NCBI RefSeq assembly: GCF_002776525.5
Contig: NC_045436.1
Coordinates: 52,676,480 to 52,740,479, forward strand
Direction: 5' to 3'
Source: Piliocolobus tephrosceles
Lineage: Eukaryota > Chordata > Mammalia > Primates > Cercopithecidae
DNA length: 64,000 bases
In this document: positions 10,289 to 21,989 of the stretch, one piece after another
Layout: the number at the start of each line of letters is the position of its first letter
How positions within the stretch are numbered: the stretch's first letter is position 1
The notes under the pieces: generated by a model
Database searches by the model: none
Told to the model about the DNA's origin: nothing
The model's input: only the letters and a program-made list of their open reading frames with translations
Translations under genes and position numbers: made by a program

Positions 10289-12883
10289 ACAAAACATAAT
10301 TCATGCCAAAAAATCCATTAGATACAGATCCCCAGATGACCCAGATGTTGGAAAAATCAGAGGAGCTATTTTAAAAATGTTCATGAACATGAAAAAAATA
10401 TGGTAATAAGCAATTAAAATAAGGACTTTCATCAGACAGCTATCAATAATAGAAATAAAAACAAATGGAAATTCTAGAATGGAAAAGTACAATCAGTGAA
10501 AGGAAAACATCACCAAACAAGCTTACCAGCAGTGTGTAAGAGTACAAAAGAGTAAGTCAATGAAGTTGAAGAGAAATCAATAGAAATTATACAATCTGAA
10601 CCACAGAGATTTGTGACCAAAGGACCAAAATTAGGTAGTCCACAATCTATATAATTAAAAACCTGGAAGATGAAGAGAGAAAAAGTAAATAGAAAATGTA
10701 TTTGAAAAAATAATAACAGAAAATTTTCCAAATATGTTGTATAATTTCTAGCTAATTTTGAAGAAGCAAAGTGACTGCTAAACAAAATAAATGAAACAAA
10801 ACCGAACCTAAAATTTCATAGTAACAGTGATGAAATGCAAAGACAAAGAAAGTAGCCAGAGAAAACTGGCAGGTTTCATATAGGCAAACAATGTGTGAAG
10901 CTGATCTTCATAAGAAAAGCAACTGGAGGCTAGAAAGAAATGGAGCAAAATCCTTAAATTGTTAAAAGAATATAAAAGTATCAATCCTTGAAATCTATAG
11001 TTAGCAATTCTGGTCTTTAGGTGAAGTGGGAATAAAGTCACGCTTAGATGAAAGAAAACAGAGAATTACTTTCCCGAAGATCTACATTACAAAGAAGGAC
11101 AAAAGAGTGTTCACTGGGCTAAAGTGAAGTAGCCTGAAATGCAAACTCAGATCTCTAACTAGAGATCTGGACTCAATAAGGAGCATAGGAAAGAGTAAAT
11201 GTGTGCTGAAGGTAGCTATTTCTAATTTTGTGAAAGATATATGACTGCTTAAAGCTAAAATCATTACACAAATTGCAGAACTTATAAAAATAACATAATA
11301 CAGAGGAGGTTATTTGAATGATGTGGTTACAAGGTTCATATATTCTATATTAAGTCCTATATTATTCTCTCTAAGTACATCATGATTAGTTAAATATGCA
11401 TATTGAAATGCCAAGACTCAATCACTAATAATTAATTAACTCAACAAAATGTGGGAAACGAGGAATGGAGGAGCAAAAATAGAACAAAGAAAAGCAAATA
11501 GTAAATGAAAGATATAAATTCAACTATATCAGTAATTCTATTAATTAGACCAAACGGACTAAACATTCCAATTAAAAAGCAGAGAATGCCAGCCTGGATT
11601 TTAAAAAGAAGGAGGGAAGGAAGGATGGAAAGAAGGGAGGGAGGAAGGGAGGAAAGAAGGAAGGAAGGAAAAAAGGAAGGAAGGAAGAAAGGAAGAAAAG
11701 AAAAGGAAAGAAAGAAAGTCCAACCATATGTTGTCTATGACAGAAGCACTTCCAACACAAAGACACAGAAACAAAGGAAAAGGATATTCCATGAAAACAC
11801 TAATTATACATAAGCTCTAGTGACTACATTACTACCAGACTATGTATACTTTGATATAAAGACTGCTGCCAGAAAAAAAGTGGGAAATATCGTATGTTAA
11901 TAGGATCAATGAGTCAGCAGAATAAATATTTATAAGTGTGCATGCAAGTAGTAGATTTGCATAAATCATGACAAAACTGAAGGAGAAATAGGCAAAAATA
12001 CAATCATAGTTGGAAATTTTAGCAAAACTCTCAATATTTGATATAATAGATCAAATAAATTAATAAGAATATAGAATATCCAAACAGAAAAATCAACAAC
12101 CTTGATATAATTAATATTTACACAATGTTATGCTCAACAATTACAGAATACACAGTTTATCAAAGGCACATAAAATTTTTACCTAAATAGATAATATGCT
12201 GGACCATAACAAATAGTCTCAATAAATACAAAAACACAAAATATTTTTTAAAAACATATTTTAAGGTGACTTTAGAATTAAATCAAAATGGATAACAATG
12301 TTATATCTAAAACATTGCCAAATGTTGAGGAATTAAACCATACAACTAAAACAGTACTCACAGGAAATTTTTTAGTTTCAAGTATTTATATACAAAACAA
12401 TGTTTTAAAATCTTGACCTAGATTTGTTTTTTAGAAAGCTGGAAAAAAAAGTAAAACAAAGGAAGTAAATGAAAATGAATAATAAAGAGCAAAATTCAAT
12501 TACATTAAAAAAATCAAAAAAATTACACAACTCAAAGGTGCTTCTTTAAAAATATTAATAAACTTAAAAAACACAACAAAATGGATCTATAAATAAAGAA
12601 GAGATAAAAGTTTAATATCAGAAATTAAAAAGACAAACAAAATAGAACCTCCCTGTATCAAAATAATAAAATATGTACAACTTTTTACTAGTAACTTTCA
12701 CATTTTACGTAAATTAAAAATTATCTTTAAAATATGCAACCTACCGAAATTGACACAAAAATTTACTTGGTTATTAAGTATTTGTAACAAACAAAGCTCC
12801 AGATTATATGTAATGATTAAGAAGAAATAGAGTCAAATTCACACATACTCTTTCAGGAAAATAGAGGAGGCGAAAACAACTCC
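10289..12883 (+). mobile_element. Decayed L1M element (ORF1 part, spacer, ORF2 5' half)
   Basis: The order of an old L1M/HAL1-related element can be followed on the plus strand. An ORF1-like part ('ggaaattctagaatgg', then 'aatttctagctaattttg') and a 'cagccagagaaaa'-type block near 10850 come first. Then come the inter-ORF spacer near 11340-11414 and the start of ORF2 endonuclease near 11520-11600 ('aattaaaaagcagagaatgcc'). ORF2 then continues to 12883. Every reading frame is broken. The element is interrupted by a GGAA array (11605-11720) and by an ERV LTR at 12884, and resumes at 13979. Confidence 0.75.
11605..11720. repeat. (GGAA)n-type array inside L1M ORF2
   Basis: A polypurine GAAGG/AAGG/AAAG array lies between two L1M ORF2 pieces that would otherwise be contiguous. 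It probably grew from an A/G-rich seed in the L1 sequence. Open frames on both strands here are repeat artefacts. Confidence 0.93.
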
Positions 12884-13978
12884 TATTGGGGGAAACAGTC
12901 CCCAGTATTTCAACGTAGGTCCTTTTTATTTTCCCTAAGTGTCGGTTGATCTGAGAAATAAAGAGAAAGAGTAGAAAGAGAGGAATTTTAAGGTTGGGCC
13001 TACGGGGTGACAGCACACATGGGTAGGTTTGTGATGTCCTCTGAGCTGCAAAATCAGCAGGTTTTCATTAAGGACTTTAAAAGGGGAGGGGGTGTACAAA
13101 CACGGAGTAGGTCACAAAGGTGACATACTTTAAAGGGCAATAAAGATCACAAGGCAAAGGGCAAAGCAAAGATCACAAGGCAAAGGGCAAAATTAGAATT
13201 ACTGATGAAGGTCTATGTTCGTCTGTGCACGTATTGTCTTGATAAACATCTCAAACAACAGAAAACAGGATTTGAGAGCAGATAACCGATGTGACCTCAA
13301 ATTTACCAAGGCAGGATCTTTTCCTCATCTTAATAAGCCTGAGGGTGCTGCAGGGAACCAGGACGTATTTCAGTCCTTATCTCTACCGCATAAGACAGAC
13401 ACTCCCAGAGCGGCCGTTTATAGACCTCCCCCAAGGAATGCAATTCTTTTCCTAGGGTCTCAATATTTAATATTCCTTGCTATGAGAAGAATTTAGCAAT
13501 ATCTGTCCTACTTACACGTCCATGTATAGGCTCTCTGCAAGAATATGGCTCTATTCTGCCTGACCCCGCAGGCAGTCAGACTTTACTGTTATCTTCCCTT
13601 GTTCCCTAAAATCACTGTTAACATTCTGTTTGTTTTCAAGGTGAACTGATTTCATATTGTTCAAACACATGTTTTACAATCAGTTTGTACAATAGTGGTC
13701 CTGAGGTGACATACATTCTCAGCTTACAAAGACAATAGGATTAAGAGATTAAAGTAAAGGCAAGCATAAGCAAGTATAAGAGTATTATTTGGGAACTGAT
13801 AAATGTCCATGAAATCTTCACAATTTATGTTCAGAGATCGCAGTAAGGACAGGCATAAGAAATTATAAAAGTATTAATTTTGGGAACTGATGAATGTCCA
13901 TGAAATCTTCACAATTTATGTTCCTCTGCCGTGACTCCAGCCAGTCCCTCCATTTGGGGCCCCTGACTTCCTGCAACA
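12884..13978 (-). mobile_element. Class II ERV (HERV-K/HML-type) solo LTR
   Basis: A 1095-bp LTR on the minus strand, starting TGTTGCAGGAAGTCAGG and ending in CCCCCAATA. It is flanked on both sides by AACTCC (12878-12883 and 13979-13984). A 6-bp target duplication is typical of class II (beta-like) ERVs. The interior shows recognisable HML-type LTR text such as 'gagcggccgtttatagacc'. The usual AATAAA near the R region reads AATGAA here. The LTR contains a 26-bp tandem repeat (13142-13193) and a 91-bp-period duplication near its 5' end. Subfamily (LTR13/LTR14/MER11 group) is tentative. No internal viral genes remain. Confidence 0.88.
13740..13922 (-). repeat. 91-bp tandem duplication in the LTR U3
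   Basis: Two adjacent copies share 'tccatgaaatcttcacaatt' and 'gggaactgat' at a 91-bp period (for example 13791 and 13882). Each also carries a 'gtaa(a)ggcaagcataag'-type start. Divergence between copies is low. It lies within the 5' (U3) part of the class II LTR. Confidence 0.85.
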
Positions 13979-14180
13979 AACTCCTAAATGATTTTCTGAA
14001 GATAACATATCCCTTATTCTAAAACATGTCTCAGATATTAGAAGAAAAAACTTATTGGCAATCACCTTATAAGACTCGATGTGAAAATATTTACAAAAAA
14101 TTAGCAAATTCAACACACAGATATACTAGACAAAAATAATATTTTATGAATAAAAGAAGTATATTAAGGATATAATTTAA
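13979..14180 (+). mobile_element. L1M ORF2 fragment (continuation)
   Basis: L1 ORF2-like sequence resumes after the LTR target duplication; 'aaaaaattagcaaattcaac' corresponds to the L1 reverse-transcriptase region. Together with 10289-12883 it shows that the LTR landed inside the L1. Confidence 0.65.
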
Positions 14181-14249
14181 GATTTAAATAATAATATCAA
14201 TCAGTGATATTGCTATCAAGTGTTTTAAGGTTATTTTATTTAAACAAAA

Positions 14250-14325
14250 TTGGCTGTCTATTAAATAGACTTTATTTTTTTGAGAAGTTTTAGGTTCACA
14301 GCAAAATTGAGCAGAAAACTGCTAC
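14250..14325 (-). mobile_element. Old L1 (L1ME/L1MC-type) 3'-end fragment
   Basis: 'gagaagttttaggttcacag' followed by 'caaaattgagcagaaa' resembles the reverse complement of an ancient L1 3' terminus. It is short and diverged, so the family is uncertain. Confidence 0.45.
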
Positions 14326-14745
14326 TTTTTTAAGAGGCAGAAACGCTTTCATGCAAAGTAAGGATTTAATATTCACACATGCAATACATTGGCTATTAAT
14401 GATTTTTATGAGTAGTAGAATGTTTTTCCCCATGTAATTAACTTTCAGGATTAGTTGAGACAGTGTTACTTCCTCAAAAATCCCAACTGAAAGACATGTG
14501 AAAGATGCTCTGAGAAGTGCAGTGTGATACAACAAGAAATGAATGCTATGAAAAAGTGAACAGGATTCAGATAGGAATTGATAAGTCCCATGGAAAGGGT
14601 GATGGAATGTCAAGTACCCATTCACTGGAGTTCTCTCTGTATTTCTGTAACATGATTAGTAAAGTTCCCAGATTCATGAATACTAAGAATAAAATATGGA
14701 ACCTGAGCTAAGGTCTGGAGCCTTTGATACAGTAAAAGTAAAAGC
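14326..14745. other. Unassigned stretch
   Basis: No recognised gene or repeat. Confidence 0.4.
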
Positions 14746-15125
14746 AACTTGCTGTGATGGCTCACACCTATAATCCTAGCACTTTGAGATGCCAAAATGA
14801 GAGGATTGCTTGAGCTTAGGAGTTTGAGACCAGCCTGGGCAATGTAGGGAGACCCTGTCTCTACCAATAATTCAAAAGTTAGCGAGATGTGGTGACATGG
14901 ATCTGTGGTCCCAGCTCTTTGGGAGGCTGAGGTGAGAGATTCCTTGAGGCCAGAAGTTCAAGACTGCAGTGAGCTGTGATTGCTTCACTATACTGCAGCC
15001 TGTGAGAAAGAGTGAAAATCCATCTCAAGCAGTGAGCTGTGATTACTTCACTATACTGCAGCCTGGGAGAAAGAGTGAGAATCCATCTCAAAAATCAAAA
15101 TAAAAAATAAATAAATAAAATAAAA
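14746..15125 (+). mobile_element. Old Alu (AluJ-type) with internal duplication
   Basis: A diverged dimeric Alu on the plus strand: 'gtgatggctcacacctataa', 'gagaccagcctgggcaatgt', then a right monomer, ending in an (AAAT)-rich tail. It is longer than normal because 14966-15028 is repeated at 15029-15091. Confidence 0.9.
14966..15091 (+). repeat. 63-bp tandem duplication in Alu right monomer
   Basis: Two adjacent 63-base copies (14966-15028 and 15029-15091) differ at three positions by my count. Each begins 'gcagtgagctgtgatt' and ends 'aatccatctcaa'. The near-identity compared with the strong divergence of the host Alu indicates a later event. Confidence 0.92.
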
Positions 15126-15854
15126 GTCAAAATCTCAATTCTACATTGGCTTCATGAGGGTATATTATGGAATTTTATAAAGAAAAATATAGCAAGAAGA
15201 AAAATAAAACAACTATATGAAGTTAGATATGTTCATAAATTGTCTGACATTTGTGTAATGAATGACTCTGCTTCATCACTTTAATAAACCCTAAACTTAG
15301 TTGTTTCAAAATCAATCATTCATTCATTTCAATATACTCCTCATAAGTTATTGGAACATAGCACAGTTCGTCCTGACATACGTAAGTATTTATACATTCA
15401 GGAGGTTAGTCAGAGTCAGTCAGCAGTTTTTATTCAACACTACAGTTCATCTTGGCTGCCTTCCCGAACTTATTCAATAGTTATTAGTATGGCTTCCTAT
15501 ATATCCCTTTAGGAAAAGAGATCTGGTCAGAAACACTAAATGGCTTGCCTGGTCATAAATTACAAATTCTCAATATGGCATTTATTAACTTTTATAAACA
15601 AACATAACTTTTTAAACATTTACTTTTTGCCAATTTCTTCCAGTCTTCTCCAGGAGACAATTTACTACTTGATAATTTCTGAAAATGTTTGCATGATTAT
15701 TTTTCTCCATGCTACAGTTCATGATTTTATTCTTAGTGTTCTCTGTAAATGGGACCTAATCAGGCTTCAGCTCCAGCTTAAGTACAATCTCTTTCATGAT
15801 AACATTTTCAGCATCATAGATTCCCTAGATGAAATATATATTCTCTATGCTCAA
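15126..15854. other. Unassigned AT-rich stretch
   Basis: A 113-codon plus frame at 15540-15881 has no domain I recognise and runs into an LTR, so I do not call it a gene. Confidence 0.45.
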
Positions 15855-16027
15855 TGTATTAATCTACTCATACTGCTATAGCAAAATAACTGAGACTGTG
15901 GCTGGGTAATTTATAAACAGAATAAATTTATTGTTCACAGTTATGGAAGCTGAGAAGTCTAAGATTGCAGGGGCAGATTGTTTGATGTCTGGTGAGGGCC
16001 CAGTCTCTGCTGCTGCCAAAATGCTGT
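15855..16027 (-). mobile_element. MLT1-type LTR, first part
   Basis: Reverse complement of an MLT1 3' portion: 'actgctatagcaaaataact', 'gctgggtaatttataaa', 'gtctggtgagggccc'. It is interrupted at 16028 by a younger MaLR and resumes at about 16560. Confidence 0.75.
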
Positions 16028-16554
16028 TGTATTAGTCCATTTTCACATTGCTCTAAAGAAATACCTGAGACTGTCTAATTTATAAGGAAAGGAGGATTAA
16101 TTGACTCACAGTTCCAAATGGCTAGGGAGGCCTTCGGAAACTGACAGTCATAGTGGAAGGTGAAGGACAAGCAAAGGCATGGCTTACATGGTGGCAGGGA
16201 AGAAAAATGCAGAGTGAAAGAGTACAGATTCCCTTATAAAACCATCAGATCTCATGAGAACTCACACATTTTCAGGAGCACAGCATGGGAGAACCACCTG
16301 CATGACCAAATCACCTCCCATGAGGTCCCTCCTACAACATGTGGGAATTAGAAATCAGATTACAATTCAAGATATTTGGATGGGGCCTCAGAACTAGACC
16401 GGGGCCTCAGAACTAGACCACATCATTCTACCCTTGGTCCCTCCAAAGTCTCATCTTTCTCACCTTTTAAAACACAATTATGCTTTCCCAACAGTTCCCC
16501 AAAATATTCACTCATTTCAGCATTAACCCAAAAGTACAAATCCAACAGGTGTCT
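16028..16554 (-). mobile_element. MST-type MaLR LTR plus partial interior, nested
   Basis: Starts 'tgtattagtccattttcaca' and follows the MST LTR in reverse complement to about 16427. It then runs into about 120 bp of MaLR interior ('gctttcccaacagttcccca', 'cactcatttcagcatt'). Only one LTR remains; the expected 5' LTR is missing, so part of the provirus was deleted. The distal LTR carries an exact 19-bp tandem repeat (16382-16419). Confidence 0.82.
16382..16419. repeat. Exact 19-bp tandem repeat
   Basis: 'ggggcctcagaactagacc' occurs twice in immediate succession without a mismatch, inside the end of the nested MST LTR. Confidence 0.98.
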
Positions 16555-16559
16555 TGTTG

Positions 16560-16789
16560 CTATGTCCTCCATAGGGGACAAACACTATGTCCTCACGTAC
16601 TGGAAGGTGGAATGGCAGAAGAACCTAGCCAGTCCCCTCCTTTTTAAGGCTCTAATCCCATTTATAAGCGTGCAACTTTTATTGTCTAATCACTGCCTGA
16701 AGGCTGTACCTGTTAATACAAGTGTATTTGGGATTCGATTTCAACATGGATTTTCAAGGGAATACAAAAATTCAAACCACAGCACTCCA
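16560..16789 (-). mobile_element. MLT1-type LTR, second part
   Basis: Continuation of the LTR begun at 15855: 'gtcctcacgtactggaaggt', 'aaggctctaatcccattt', and a TG start on the minus strand near 16789 ('accacagcactcca' on plus). It establishes that the MST element inserted into a pre-existing MLT1. Confidence 0.7.
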
Positions 16790-16834
16790 TGCTGAAGTTC
16801 GTAGGAATCCTTAAATAGTATCTTTACATCTTTA

Positions 16835-17055
16835 AAATCCAAAATTCTTGAGACCAGACATTTTTTTGGATTTCAATTTAGAAAATTGGAAATATTTGCA
16901 TTAAACTTACTGGTTCAGCATGCTAAACCCAAAATTCTGAAATCTAATGTGCTTTAATGAGCTTTTCCTTTGACCATCATATTGCTGCTCAAAAAGTTCT
17001 AGGTTTTGGAATATTTTGGATTTCAGATTTTTTAATTTGTCATGTTCCATCTGTA
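16835..17055. mobile_element. Tigger-type non-autonomous DNA transposon
   Basis: The two ends look like the AT-rich inverted termini of a Tigger2/MER28-like element. The left has 'gagaccagacatttttttgg' and 'ggaaatatttgcatt'. The right has 'gctcaaaaagttctaggttt' and 'ttttggatttcagat'. The centre is deleted, as is usual for non-autonomous copies. Subfamily tentative. Confidence 0.6.
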
Positions 17056-17524
17056 ATGCCACTTTCTTAATCTAAGTTTGGAACTCAAAGAGAGATAGAC
17101 ATTGGAGTTATTCAAATGTATGTAAAAATGTCAACTTTGCTACTACTAACAGTCTGTGTCTTTACATGTGTAAGCCAAGGAGTCAATCATTGAATAAAAA
17201 GATGCAAACAACCAGACACTGTATTGTAATATTTCTCTTTTTGTCTAGTTAATATTACCAAAAAGTTACTTTAATTTTCCAAGGATAGTTCCTCATTATT
17301 TAACATCTATTGTTTTACAAAATGCCAATAAATACTTATCCTGATCTTAACTATCAATATGTAAATATATTCAGTATTCACTTCGTTGGAATACAACTTT
17401 GAGTAAAAGAAAAAGAATAGTATTCTCTTCTATGTTTGTTGTCTATGAATAGAAGTTGAAGGAAGGCTTTGGTAAGATGAGGTTAAAAAGTCAACAAAAA
17501 TAAATAGTTTTAGTATAAGTGTAT

Positions 17525-17700
17525 ATACTTATATTAAATGACCTCATTATGTGCTAGGCTACTATGTCTTAAAGAATACAACTGTAGATAAGACAAATAC
17601 GATACCTACCTTCATAGAAATTAAAGACTAATGTAAACTAGGCATGTAAAGAGGCAACAGTAGTATTGTGAAGTTAAGGGAAGAATTGGGGAGTTATAGG
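17525..17700 (+). mobile_element. L2 LINE fragment
   Basis: 'cattatgtgctaggctact', then 'gtagataagacaaatacgat' and 'ccttcatagaaattaaagac' follow the order of the L2 3' region on the plus strand. Diverged. Confidence 0.6.
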
Positions 17701-18069
17701 GTACAAAACACATAAAAGGTGGTTACTTAATCCTCAGGAGAATTCGTTCCTTTTTTATATGGTTTATTCTATCATTTGATACTGCCATCACTTGGAATCA
17801 GAGAGATTAAAGAACAGTTTTCTGAACTAAGATTATTTTCTTTGTGTATTCTATTCCAACTACTGAAATAGTCCCTGGAAGAACACTCATACAGTACTTA
17901 TCCATTCTTTAAAGATTCATTTTAATCTAGTAAACCTCCTATGAACCACTCACTTCAACACCAGTCTCATACTAAGCAGAACAAATGCCACGTTGGTCAC
18001 TCTTCTTTTGAGACACTACTTATCTTATACAACTTTTAGTTTCTAATGTATTGTACTTAATGTTAAGTG

Positions 18070-18190
18070 CTGTGCAGCCCAATGATTGAGAGTACAAACT
18101 TTATCTTATTACTTTTAATGACTAAAAGGCAGGTGCTTGAATTTGAATCCTAACTCTGCCATTAACTAGCTTGAATGTAGGCAAACTTTA
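18070..18190 (+). mobile_element. MIR SINE fragment
   Basis: 'ccaatgattgagagtac' and 'gaatttgaatcctaactctg' with 'ccattaactagcttg' match the tRNA-derived head and core of MIR. Confidence 0.65.
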
Positions 18191-20224
18191 TTTTAAAAAC
18201 ATGTCCAGGCCTCCCTAGCTTGAGGTTACAATGGAGGGCATGTTACCACTAAATGCTAGAACTTTTATTGATTTTGAGCTCCCACTTGACCAATTAGTAG
18301 AACACACTGCATGTTTCCAGACTTTACATTTTCTGGTACTTCTAAGGAGTTCTAGGACATTTACACATATCCGAAATCAACTACAGCTATCATAACCACT
18401 TGCCAGTGGAGAAAAAAATTCCAAAGTGACCCTCAAGGATGTTGGATTCCTGAACATTTCAGTTAATGTTAGTTTTCTTCATGCATATGATGCCTACTAT
18501 CTGCATATGCTACCAGTTTTAAGCCTGCCCGAACAAGAAATGTCAGTGAGATTCTTTAAAGCAGACAATCAGTTTCCAATCTCTCAGAATGAAGAAACAG
18601 AAAAGAATAGGGGTAACGAACATTCAGATAAAATTCCTTGATCCCCTACATGTCAGTGCCATTCAACAATAATGTTCTTCTTGCCACTGGGACTCACTGG
18701 TCAAAAAGCCATGTAATTCCCAGAGACAAGGGTTCTAACCAATTCATGCCATCTTGATGATCCCAAAGCCATTGCTGCTAATCCATCTGTAAAGCCAGAG
18801 TCTACAGGATAAAATCTGAGGTCCATATGGGTATGTTTCTCACCAAGGTATGTATATAAATGAAGCAGGTTTTGGTTGCACATACTAAAACATTCAAACT
18901 AAAATGAGTTAAATATTAAGAGGACTTACTACAAAGCCTGGGAATAAAATTATTTCTGCTTTTGTCAATTTAGGTTCTTTACATCATGATCAAGGGTCCA
19001 TATTCTTTTCACTTTTTTCTGGTGATTCATTCTCAGCACATTGGCTCTCTCTCATTTTGCTGAAAAATGGTTTAAGAATCCCCAGGCATTCTAATCTCAC
19101 ACACTAATGTTTGGAGTCAGATCATCTTTTTCTAAAGTCTTACTTATGACCTAATTAAACGTTTCCCCACTAGAAGATTTTTAACTCCTCATTGGAGAGA
19201 ATTGAGACATAAGGACATGTCCATATCAAATAAAAAATGTTAAATATATCTATGGCCATGAGTATTTTATAACAGGGCAAAATCTACTACTATTATTTAT
19301 TAGTGAATCTCTCAGGAACACTTTGTGATCTACCAAATAATTGTCTGTTTTGTCACTCACAGGTTCTGAGAGGTTTATTATATTCTTATTGTACCATAAT
19401 TTATCCTTATGAAGACTTAAAGTTTTTAAATAATTTCGGTGGATATTTATTAATAATTTTAGTCATTTAATTTCTCCATAAACAGATCCATCTACTTCAA
19501 GGAATTACACCAACTTTACTCATAACTGAGGCCAAAGGAAAAAAAAAAATTCTGTCCACCGATGTCACTCTTTGACAACGTGACAACATGGCTAATTGTT
19601 TATTAAACTTAAAGCATGGCAGTTTGAGTGGGTCATGGCCCAGTTTAATAACATGTAAATTTTGAAAATGCCTTTCACTTTGGTTGAACTAAATAAAATT
19701 GATATTTCACTTGAATGTGGTGTCTCAGAGGACAGATTAGTTGAGTATATTTAATGAGTCCTATTGGACAGTGGAAGGAAACAGCAACCTAGAGCATCTA
19801 GGTTATTACATACTAAATTTAGTTTTACTTAGCATTGAAGAGGATGATTTTGTATTATTCATGTATTTATACTAATTATAAGACCCCCTTGCTAATAGGA
19901 AATGCATTATACTTTGGAATGTGTGTTTGTGTTTACAGCTAGCCTTGCAGTAAATATCCTTGAATGTGGTTGTTAATCTTATAGAAAATATCTGATAATT
20001 TTAGAGAAGCCCACCACTTCAGCTACAGATCCATGCCTTCATTATTGATGAGTACAGCTTTATAGTAGGTTTAGTGAAAGAGCTTTAGGTGTCATTATTT
20101 TAATAGCATCACTTTTCTAAAGAAGGTACATTTAGCAATGTGAAATGTTAGTGATCATGGGTCTCCTCTCTACTGAGGATAGAAAAGTTATCTTCTTTCA
20201 TCTGAGACACTGAAAGCACTTAAA

Positions 20225-20360
20225 AGACATTATCTTATTATCTGTATAACATCCTCTGACAGAATTGGTTTGTAGTATAATTCCCATTTTATTGGTGGAT
20301 AAAGTCATGTACATTATGGTTTTATAATTTAGCTAGGCAGCTAGTCTGCCCTGGCAAGAG
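20225..20360 (-). mobile_element. MIR SINE fragment
   Basis: 'ataattcccattttattggt' followed by 'ttagctaggcagctagtctg' corresponds to the reverse complement of the MIR core. Short and diverged. Confidence 0.5.
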
Positions 20361-21837
20361 AGCTTTAAGCTTTACTTCATCTTGAAAATTGGTCTCATTT
20401 ATGTCTTCGCATTTCTAGTGCAGACATGACCTTAATGTTCCCAGAAACCAAGTATTTAAGTGGTCATCTGTCCAATAACTCTCTTTTTCCCTGAAGAAAT
20501 GTTGCCAAATTATACTTCATTTCATTTTGACATGAAGGAGAAATGAATAACATTTTGGATAACTGATAGAAATTGATTTGAGTCATTTTTTAGATTAAAA
20601 TAAATAATAAAAATTTATAAGTAGTTTCTTTCATTGTGTTAAATGGTTTTGGCTACTTTAAAATGGTTAGTTTAAAATGTTCAAATGCACAACTTTTAAA
20701 GGGTGAAAGATTTATATGAACTGGAGAGAAACCAGAGGATAAAATGCATAAATTTTAAAAAGCAATCTCATGCAATTATTTATCAGACATGTGCAAGTTA
20801 AATCCTTGATACATATACTTCTTGTGAATTATTCCCCTACAAGGCAATGAAAAATATCTAAAATTTTGTCTGAGAAATAAACTAAAGTCATGATGACATA
20901 AGAAGTTTAGCTGGCAGAAACATGCCAACGTAATGGAAGCCATTTCAGTGACTCAAGACAGAGGACTGTAACATGCTTCCGTTGTTTTTCAACTAGAAGT
21001 AAAAGATGGCCAAATCAAAAATACGTTTTTATAATGCGCAGGCTTACAACAGATATGAGGGCATTTGTGGAAATCTGAATCATGAAATTTCCAGGAATGA
21101 TCAGAGAGACTTGATAGTTCATATTAGATTAGCATTATTAATAGGTACATAGGATGAGGGATAAGAGAATGAGTAGAGAAAAAAGGAACATGGAGCTTTA
21201 ATAATTATTCTATTCATCTTTCTTGTCTTACTATTAAAAGGAAATGTATTAAATATCTTTTTAATATGAGATCTACTTTAGAAACTGGATATATGCAAAT
21301 ATGTTTCAAACGTGAGCATGTCCTTCAAATAGTTATATTTGAAGAAATTAAAAGCGAGACCTAGAAAACAGAGTGAAAAAAAGCATAGATCAACATATAA
21401 TTTTTGTACTTCAAATATTTTTCTAGTTATCAGTGTTCTCACAAATCTGTTGTGGCTCAAATAAGGGCTGTTGCATGCTCCAGTATGACAGGAAAATGTG
21501 AAATGGAAAAGGCAAAAGACATTTTGTTCTTTAATGTTGGAAAACAAACCTTATGATGAAAGCTGTGGACCTCACTAATGTGTGAAAAAGAACTTTTAAA
21601 AGATGTTTAATTTTGACAGATAAATTATAACAGAATTCTAAAAACTGAAATTTTGATCTATTATTAGAGAACTTATATTAATATTTTCACTACATGATGA
21701 TTATTATAATAGACCATTTTTCTAATCTAGAGAGTCATCTAAATAAAGTTCTAGTTTCAAAAGATTATAAATAATAATTTGATTTAGGTTCAAAATAAGC
21801 ATATTCATTTTTTAAAGTTTATCTCACATATTGTGAT

Positions 21838-21952
21838 AACCATTAAAAACAGACACATAGACACATGGAAGAGAACAGAGAACTCAGAAATAAAGCTGAA
21901 GACTACAACCATCTTATCTTTGACAAACTTGATAAAAATAAATATTGAGGAA

Positions 21953-21989
<37 letters not shown>

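Larger units (their letters stand above)
17056..21837. other. Long unassigned stretch with scattered MIR/L2
   Basis: Apart from the L2 (17525-17700) and MIR (18070-18190, 20225-20360) copies listed separately, I recognise no gene, RNA or mobile element in these 4.8 kb. Open frames are under 90 codons and unremarkable. Confidence 0.45.

Noticed and set aside
11148..11169. 10-bp-arm palindrome (cagatctcta / tagagatctg)
   Set aside because: Short arms of this size are expected by chance in 64 kb and it sits in decayed L1 sequence.
11505..11813. Overlapping plus and minus frames of 60-100 codons
   Set aside because: They arise from the GGAA array within L1M; the plus frame starts in decayed ORF2 sequence.
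13215..13496. 93-codon plus frame
   Set aside because: It is antisense to the class II LTR (12884-13978) and has no independent support.
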